Below are positions 58,601 to 64,000 of a stretch of 64,000 nt of DNA, piece after piece. The notes under the pieces were generated by a model, which worked only from the letters and a program-made list of their open reading frames with translations, was not told the DNA's origin and searched no databases. The stretch's first letter is position 1. Each line of letters opens with the position of its first letter. Made by a program: the position numbers and the translations under genes. The stretch is from Chrysomallon squamiferum (lineage: Eukaryota > Mollusca > Gastropoda > Neomphalida > Peltospiridae), in the NCBI GenBank assembly GCA_012295275.1, contig CM022665.1, positions 22,476,002-22,540,001 on the forward strand, given 5' to 3'.

Positions 58601-60657
58601 CCCTGTACACTTTTCAAAACCAATTTATTTCTTTACATTCTCTTTTATTTTTTTTTTTATACAATATGTCATTTATAAATACATTTCTCTTATTTAAAAA
58701 TACATTACAAAAAAATATGTGGTGGTTTTTCGGGGGCTGGAACAGATTAGTGGTATTTCAATTAATTTCATTTGGAAAAATTGATTTGATATACTATGAA
58801 CATACTGAGTTACGAGCTCAGCCACAAAATAAATTAAACTTGTAAGTCACGGTAATTATAACCTAACAACTAATAACCATTAGCAAGAGACAAAAGGAAT
58901 TTTTGTCAGCTCCTGCTCTGCTGACCTCAGGGAAGTCTGCGGCGTGTTTATTTGAGTAAAAGACAGAAGAGCCCAGAGATCACAAGAGACCACAAAGAAC
59001 AAAAAGTTGGCGGCCATTATTAGACAATTATGTTGGTAATTATATTTTGCGTTATCTTTGTTTAAGTCGGAAGCAGGGACAAATGGTTAGCCTGTTCCTG
59101 TATGCTCTGTTTGATTTGTTGATCAGTTTGATGTAATCTGTATATGCTCCATAGAGAGTTTGAGTTATATATTTATTTCTAACAAAACCTGTTAGGGAAA
59201 ATTAAAAGAATTAAGAATTAAAGTATTTCATTTAAAGCCAACTCCTGCATCCTCAACCACTAAATAATAAGTATACATGTGTAAAATAAATAATTATCTT
59301 TGTAATATAAATACTGTGTTTTGTTTTGGTGTTCATAGTGGATACTTGATATTATATATAGTTTATATCTGTAGTACATGCAAATATGTGTATCTATTAT
59401 AATCAATCGTCACAGTTTGTTAATTACACAGTCAGCAGGTTCACCAAAGGCGCAAACCCTAGACAAGAAACGAGCCAAAATTTAATAGGGTCTTTCGCAC
59501 TTGAAACCTAACACCTCTTATGCGCTGTGCCCCGTGACACTTATCAATGGTTTGAAAAACTGATTCTCATTATCAGGGAGATCTTTAGGAGAATTTAACG
59601 CCTGGGTTATGGCAATGGCAGTGGGGAAATAATATCATCTGGAAAAGCATCAGAATAGGAATCTGAATGTTACAGGTGGTGCCACAGTAGTGACTCTGCA
59701 AATATGTGTACATGCAAATATGTGTATCTATTATAATCAATCGTCACAGTTTGTTAATTACACAGTCGGCAGGTTCACCAAAGGCGCAAACCCTAGACAA
59801 GAAACGAGCCAAAATTTAATAGGGTCTTTCGCACTTGAAACCTAACACCTCTTATGCGCTGTGCCCCGTGACACTTATCAATGGTTTGAAAAACTGATTC
59901 TCATTATCAGGGAGATCTTTAGGAGAATTTAATGCCTGGGTTATGGCTATGGCAGTGGGGAAATAATATCATCTGGAAAAGCATCAGAATAGGAATCTGA
60001 ATGTTACAGGTGGTGCCACAGTAGTGACTATATCTTTTGAATCCAGCTTCTGTGATCTGTGGACATTTTTCTGAGATGTTTCCCCATCCAAAGTTTCTAG
60101 TGTGTGAACATGACCATCCACACAGTTGCAGATCACAGATGTCCTCCATCTTATGTTGACCCTGGTGATTGTTTCAGAAATAAACTTGTTCAGCAATATC
60201 AGAATTGGTTGAATTGACATTTTGAGTTTGCTCTCTTTGCGATTTCTCAAGTTCAGGTTTGGTGCCTGTCAATTCAAATGATTCACACATCCAGTGACAA
60301 TTGAGGGCTATCCATTCATCACCATCTGGCATGCCAACTTTTTGGTATGGAGTTTCAAATAATAATTTTCTTTGTTCTGTTTTTTTTTATCTGACAGCTG
60401 AAATCTTATCAGAGTCGGTAGAAATACCTTCTTGAACAAATGACGTTTCCCAGGCTTCACTTAGAGATCAAATTTCAGTAGTCTACTAAATACCTTTGGA
60501 CCATTTCATCGAAGGTGTGTCCAAACACCAGAATGTCATCTAGGTATACTATCAGACTGAAGATTTTTGAATCCTAGACAACCCTGCATTAGCCTTGAAA
60601 AAGTAGCTGGTGCATTGTACAAACCCTTGGGTATCCCGGTATATTCAAAAATACATG
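58412..60657. repeat. Tigger/gypsy composite block, copy 2
   Basis: Second copy of 44728-46644, with a tandem duplication at 59375-60029. The gypsy part continues further here, to about 60740. Confidence 0.9.
59375..60029. repeat. Tandem duplication of about 321 bp inside composite copy 2
   Basis: Unit 1 is 59375-59695 and unit 2 is 59709-60029, joined by CTGCAAATATGTG. Only a few bases differ. The counterpart in copy 1 (about 45695-46015) is single. Confidence 0.9.
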
Positions 60658-60740
60658 ATGAACTAGTGTGAAATGCAGTTTTGGGAATGTCTTCCTCTTC
60701 CAGGGCACACTGAAGAAATCTATGTGCTAGTACTTTTATT
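59879..60740 (-). pseudogene. Internally deleted gypsy remnant, copy 2
   Basis: Same internal junction as copy 1. The reverse transcriptase part extends further, to about 60740, with frames reading like CIFEYTRIPKGLYNAPATF, the region before the LDD box. Frameshifted and inactive. Confidence 0.8.
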
Positions 60741-60769
60741 CATTTTAGGAGCATTTTGAAGATTATGGC

Positions 60770-61873
60770 ATGTTTAGCATGTTATTGAGCTCATTTAACA
60801 AGTTGGTCCTAGCACTCTTGTTGATTCTAAGTCTTTTGTATCAGTTATTTTTCAAACTACAGTTGGCCAAAGTTGCCCTTTCTGACAATGTGCCAAATAT
60901 GGTTGAAAACGGACCAAAGGCTCTCGTTTCGAGGTGTTTGCAGATCTCAAATGATACTGATCGGACCCTTAGAGACTTCTGCAAAGATCTCTTCCACATT
61001 TTCCACTGCATCAACCTCAGAGACAAGGCCTGGAACAACATCTGTACCCACACTTTGCACTCCGCCTGGAGAAAACTTTGGCGAGGGTGTGTACTAGAGA
61101 AAGGCTTAGAGGTATTTGAGATAGACATGGCAGTTATATTAGTGGATGAGATTGTGTCCTTGGGTAAAAATGTGGGCCTGGAAGTCGATGGCGACGACAT
61201 AGAGGAGCTTATTGAAGATTACAATGAAGAACTCACCACAGAGGAGATTGTAAATCTCCAGAGTGAACAACTCAAGGCATTAAAGGATGAGCAACTGTCT
61301 GACAATAAGGAGGAAAGGACTGAGATTTCTAATACTAGAATAAAAGAAATTTGCAGTAAGTGGGCTGATATTGAAGATTTTATTGGACACCATCACCCAA
61401 ACAAACTTGTGGCAAACAGGCAGTGACCTTGATGAATAATGATGCGATGGCACACTTCAGAAACATTCTCCAATAAAGAGAGAAGCAAATTTCTCTTGAT
61501 TATTTCCATATGTGGAAAGAAGCAGAGCCAGAACCCAAAAGACTGCAAAAACAAACTGCTGAAGGAGCGTTCCCCAGTGTTACTATGGAAGGAGACTCGC
61601 TTTCCAAACAATAACTTCTTCCTCTTCACCACTACTGTCCACCACATTGTAAGTCACAATAAAATACAGTATTTAATGTTTTTTCCATCTATACGGTTAT
61701 TTTAACAAAATTCTGTGTTTATTCCATGTAAAAAGCCCTGAAAACAATGAAAATAAAAATATTCTGGAATGGATTGTTTACATTTACATTAATTTAACGC
61801 TTTGGTTTATGTACAGTTTGGTTTACGAACTGAGTTCTGGAGTAAATTAAGCTTGTAACCTGAGGTTCCACTG
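60770..61873 (+). pseudogene. Tigger (TIGD1-like) transposase C-terminus with right terminal repeat
   Basis: The open frame 60770-61426 reads TLRDFCKDLFHIFHCINLRD, DEIVSLGKNVGLEVDGDD, ELTTEEIVNLQ and WADIEDFIGHHHPNKLVANR, matching from memory the C-terminal half of TIGD1-type transposases. After a frameshift the match continues at about 61430-61500 (MAHFRNILQ). The right terminal repeat ends TTCCACTG at 61873, then TA. The DDE core is missing and the gypsy remnant lies between this part and the N-terminus at 58411-58600. Confidence 0.85.
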
Positions 61874-62314
61874 TAACTTATTTCTTGCAGAAGTCTAGGG
61901 TTCCACAAAACCCAGATTGAGAAATGCTGGTCTGGTGGATAATAACAGTTGTTGATGTCATCTAAGCATATTCCCAAAATGGCAAATCAGCACCAGACTT
62001 ACTATTATATATGATCAGGAAGGGGAAAAAAGATTGATCAGATAACAGTTGATGACTATCAATTTGAACTTACTGATCTGTCTACATCTATTTGGTAAAT
62101 AGTACTGTATGTAATACTGAATTAGACAGGATCCTCATTTTCACTTTAACAAATATATGTATGTCGGTCGACATGTTAGCCTTGATTAGTTTTGATCTTG
62201 TTAGGTAGGTTATGTGGAGTGGGAATAGGTTAGAAGAAAAAGTGAATGTACCACTGAAACATCACGTTTGTGTGACCATTGATGAGTGTACAGTTAATTC
62301 ACATAGTGTATATA
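61874..62314. other. Intergenic, nothing recognised
   Basis: No coding frame or repeat partner seen. Confidence 0.5.
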
Positions 62315-62603
62315 CAGTGGAACCTTGAAGTATGAACAAATAGGATTACGAATAATGTCCCGAGTGACGAACTACTGTGATGCGCCATGACAAGCTTTCG
62401 TTTGACGTCGGTTCTGACGTCAACATCTAGTAACGATAAGAATAGATGCTTACCTCAAAACTGAGGTCAAAATAAGGATTACAGGCATGCCCTATAGCAT
62501 GAGAATTGCGTTCATGTGTCTAACATATGCTTCGGTTTATGTACAGATCAGTTTATTAACTGAGTTCTGGAACAAATTAAATTCGTAACCTAAGGTTCCA
62601 CTG
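62315..62603. mobile_element. Tigger-derived MITE
   Basis: The ends CAGTGGAACCTT and AAGGTTCCACTG are perfect complements over 12 bases and similar beyond, flanked by TA. The 289-base element shares internal sequence (GCCATGACAAGCTTTCGTTT, CAGGCATGCCCTATAGCA) with 33192-33671. Confidence 0.85.
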
Positions 62604-62862
62604 TACTGAGTATCCATTTAAGGCATTTATACCAGTTCATAGCCTCATGATCTTTGATATTCTCCGTGTAAGCACTTGTAAAATATGAACACATACTGAA
62701 CAGTCTAGATCCACATAAGCTGACTGAAATGAAATGCACACTAATTCTATAAGAAGGTAAACCAGCTTATGAAACAAACAGATTAAGAAATCGAGTAAGT
62801 TAAGGATAGACTAGCAATTTAGTGTATATTTAGGTGGACTGATCAATGGGTGGTACAGAAAT

Positions 62863-63112
62863 GAAGGGTTGTATGGATCCACAGAGGGGTAAATAGCTGG
62901 TCATATAATTAACTAAATACATTAAACACTGTTACATTGAAACAGTATGACCAGAATGGTACATACAGTTAGGCAGATGTCCAACATAACATATTTACAT
63001 GTGATACTAACTCATAGTATAAAAGTATGTCCATCTATAGATTTTTGTTCATGTTTTAGGTTTACTGTTAACATTTCATGGAAGTATGTGATTCTGGTCT
63101 CTTTTGATTTAT
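62863..63112. repeat. Block shared with 46645-46888
   Basis: See the partner. Sequences diverge after GATTTAT at about 63112. Confidence 0.85.
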
Positions 63113-63179
63113 TTGATTTATGTTGTACAGTTTATGAAACACCTGTATTTACTAACGTAAAAAACATCATCTTACTTTA

Positions 63180-64000
63180 GACAGTAACTTGGATTACAAT
63201 GACCCTTTCACATTGCCCTCCTCTGGCAATGATAATTTGCGACAGCTTCTAGTACAGCATGGTCCACAACAGACTGTATTAGATGATTTTCCTAAAGACT
63301 CAAGAAACAACAGATTTTCTCCTATACACTACAAGAGGAGACTGATAAATTGTTGATGTGGTATTTTGTTTCTGCTGTAAGTTATTCACCAAAAGACATG
63401 ATACATCATTTCTCCAACAAATAGGTTCAAAAGACTGGAAGAACATTGGATCAATTCTTTCTTCACACGAGAGGACTGCTGACTATTTAGAAAACTATCA
63501 CTCCTGGCATGAACTTGAACTGCGCTTAGCTAAAGGAAAAACAATGATATCAACCAACAGAAAATTTGGCAAGAGGAACATTACAGGTATCAAATTTTGC
63601 AACGCTTAATTGCTTTGGTACGAGTTCTTGGCATGCAGAACTTGGCATTCCGTGGTAGAAATGAAAAGTTGTATCGCCCTGATAACGGAAATATTTTGAA
63701 ATTTGTAGAATATCTAGCCCTTTTTGATCCTACACTGATTGAAATTGCATAGAGTTAAGAATCACGAAACACTGGTTCACTTTCTTGGAAAAGAATGAGC
63801 TTATACAGCTTCTAGCCAATGCTATAAAAAAGCAAATGTTACCTCACGTAAACTCTACTAAATACTATTCCATAATTCTGGACTGCACACCTGATGTAAG
63901 TCATAATGAGCAAATGACAGTGATTGTCCGTTTTGTTGATGTAATCAGAACATCAGATAACCTGAACCTGAAGTCTTTATACGAGAACATTTCCTGGGAT
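63180..64000 (+). pseudogene. ZMYM1-like hAT transposase/zinc-finger fossil, runs off the window
   Basis: Frames in order: DDFPKDSRNNRFSPIHYKRR (63283-63342), VFCFCCKLFTKRHDTSFLQ (63358-63430), GSKDWKNIGSILSSHE, RVLGMQNLAFRGRNEKLYRP (about 63620), DNGNILKFVEYLALFDP, then in another frame ELIQLLANAIKKQMLPHV (from about 63797) and YYSIILDCTPDVSHNEQM (63862-63915). From memory this is the TTF-type zinc finger and start of the hAT RNase H fold of ZMYM1-like proteins. Stops and frameshifts lie near 63354, 63607 and 63750. The last stretch is open to the window edge. No intact gene is present in this part. Confidence 0.8.

Overview
The window is eukaryotic nuclear DNA from an animal. Genes are split into short exons with GT/AG introns, base composition is very AT-rich, there are many CA, TA and ATT microsatellites, and fossils of several DNA transposons plus a Ty3/gypsy-type retrotransposon. 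The repertoire (GTF2IRD2-like and ZMYM1-like hAT fossils, TIGD1-like Tigger, FLYWCH-type MULE, TTAA-type element) would fit a mollusc or other lophotrochozoan. That placement is inference only.

Layout: (1) 37-14644 (+) is the 3' part of a long coiled-coil gene. I join 20 exons into one open frame of about 1,181 residues. The C-terminal end resembles the ninein/ninein-like centrosomal family, and the 3'UTR runs to about 16.3 kb. (2) 16.5-34.4 kb has no intact gene. It is a mosaic of locally duplicated blocks, MITEs, a broken partial copy of a TRAF gene (21.7-23.7 kb), a Mutator-like transposase fragment (27.6-28.3 kb) and a decayed gypsy element on the minus strand (28.4-31.9 kb). (3) 34474-51741 (+) is a complete TRAF3-like gene in 10 coding exons, about 559 residues, with RING, TRAF zinc fingers, coiled coil and C-terminal MATH domain. 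Its introns hold at least four transposon fossils, and its 3'UTR extends to a poly(A) signal near 55.0 kb. (4) 55.2-63.1 kb is again duplicated material: a roughly 99% identical copy of the 16.9-18.8 kb block, and a second copy of the Tigger/gypsy composite that sits inside a TRAF intron. (5) 63.2-64.0 kb is a frameshifted ZMYM1-like hAT transposase fossil that runs off the window.

The two real genes are on the same strand. One is probably a centrosomal/microtubule-anchoring scaffold, the other an adaptor and E3-type signalling protein for TNF-receptor/innate immune pathways. Nothing links them functionally. The most informative signal is structural: pieces of TRAF 5' region, TRAF zinc-finger exons and TRAF 3'UTR lie upstream of the intact TRAF gene. 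This suggests the locus was once a tandem TRAF array of which one copy survives. I found no convincing new molecular system. Family names rest on recognition from memory, not on database searches.
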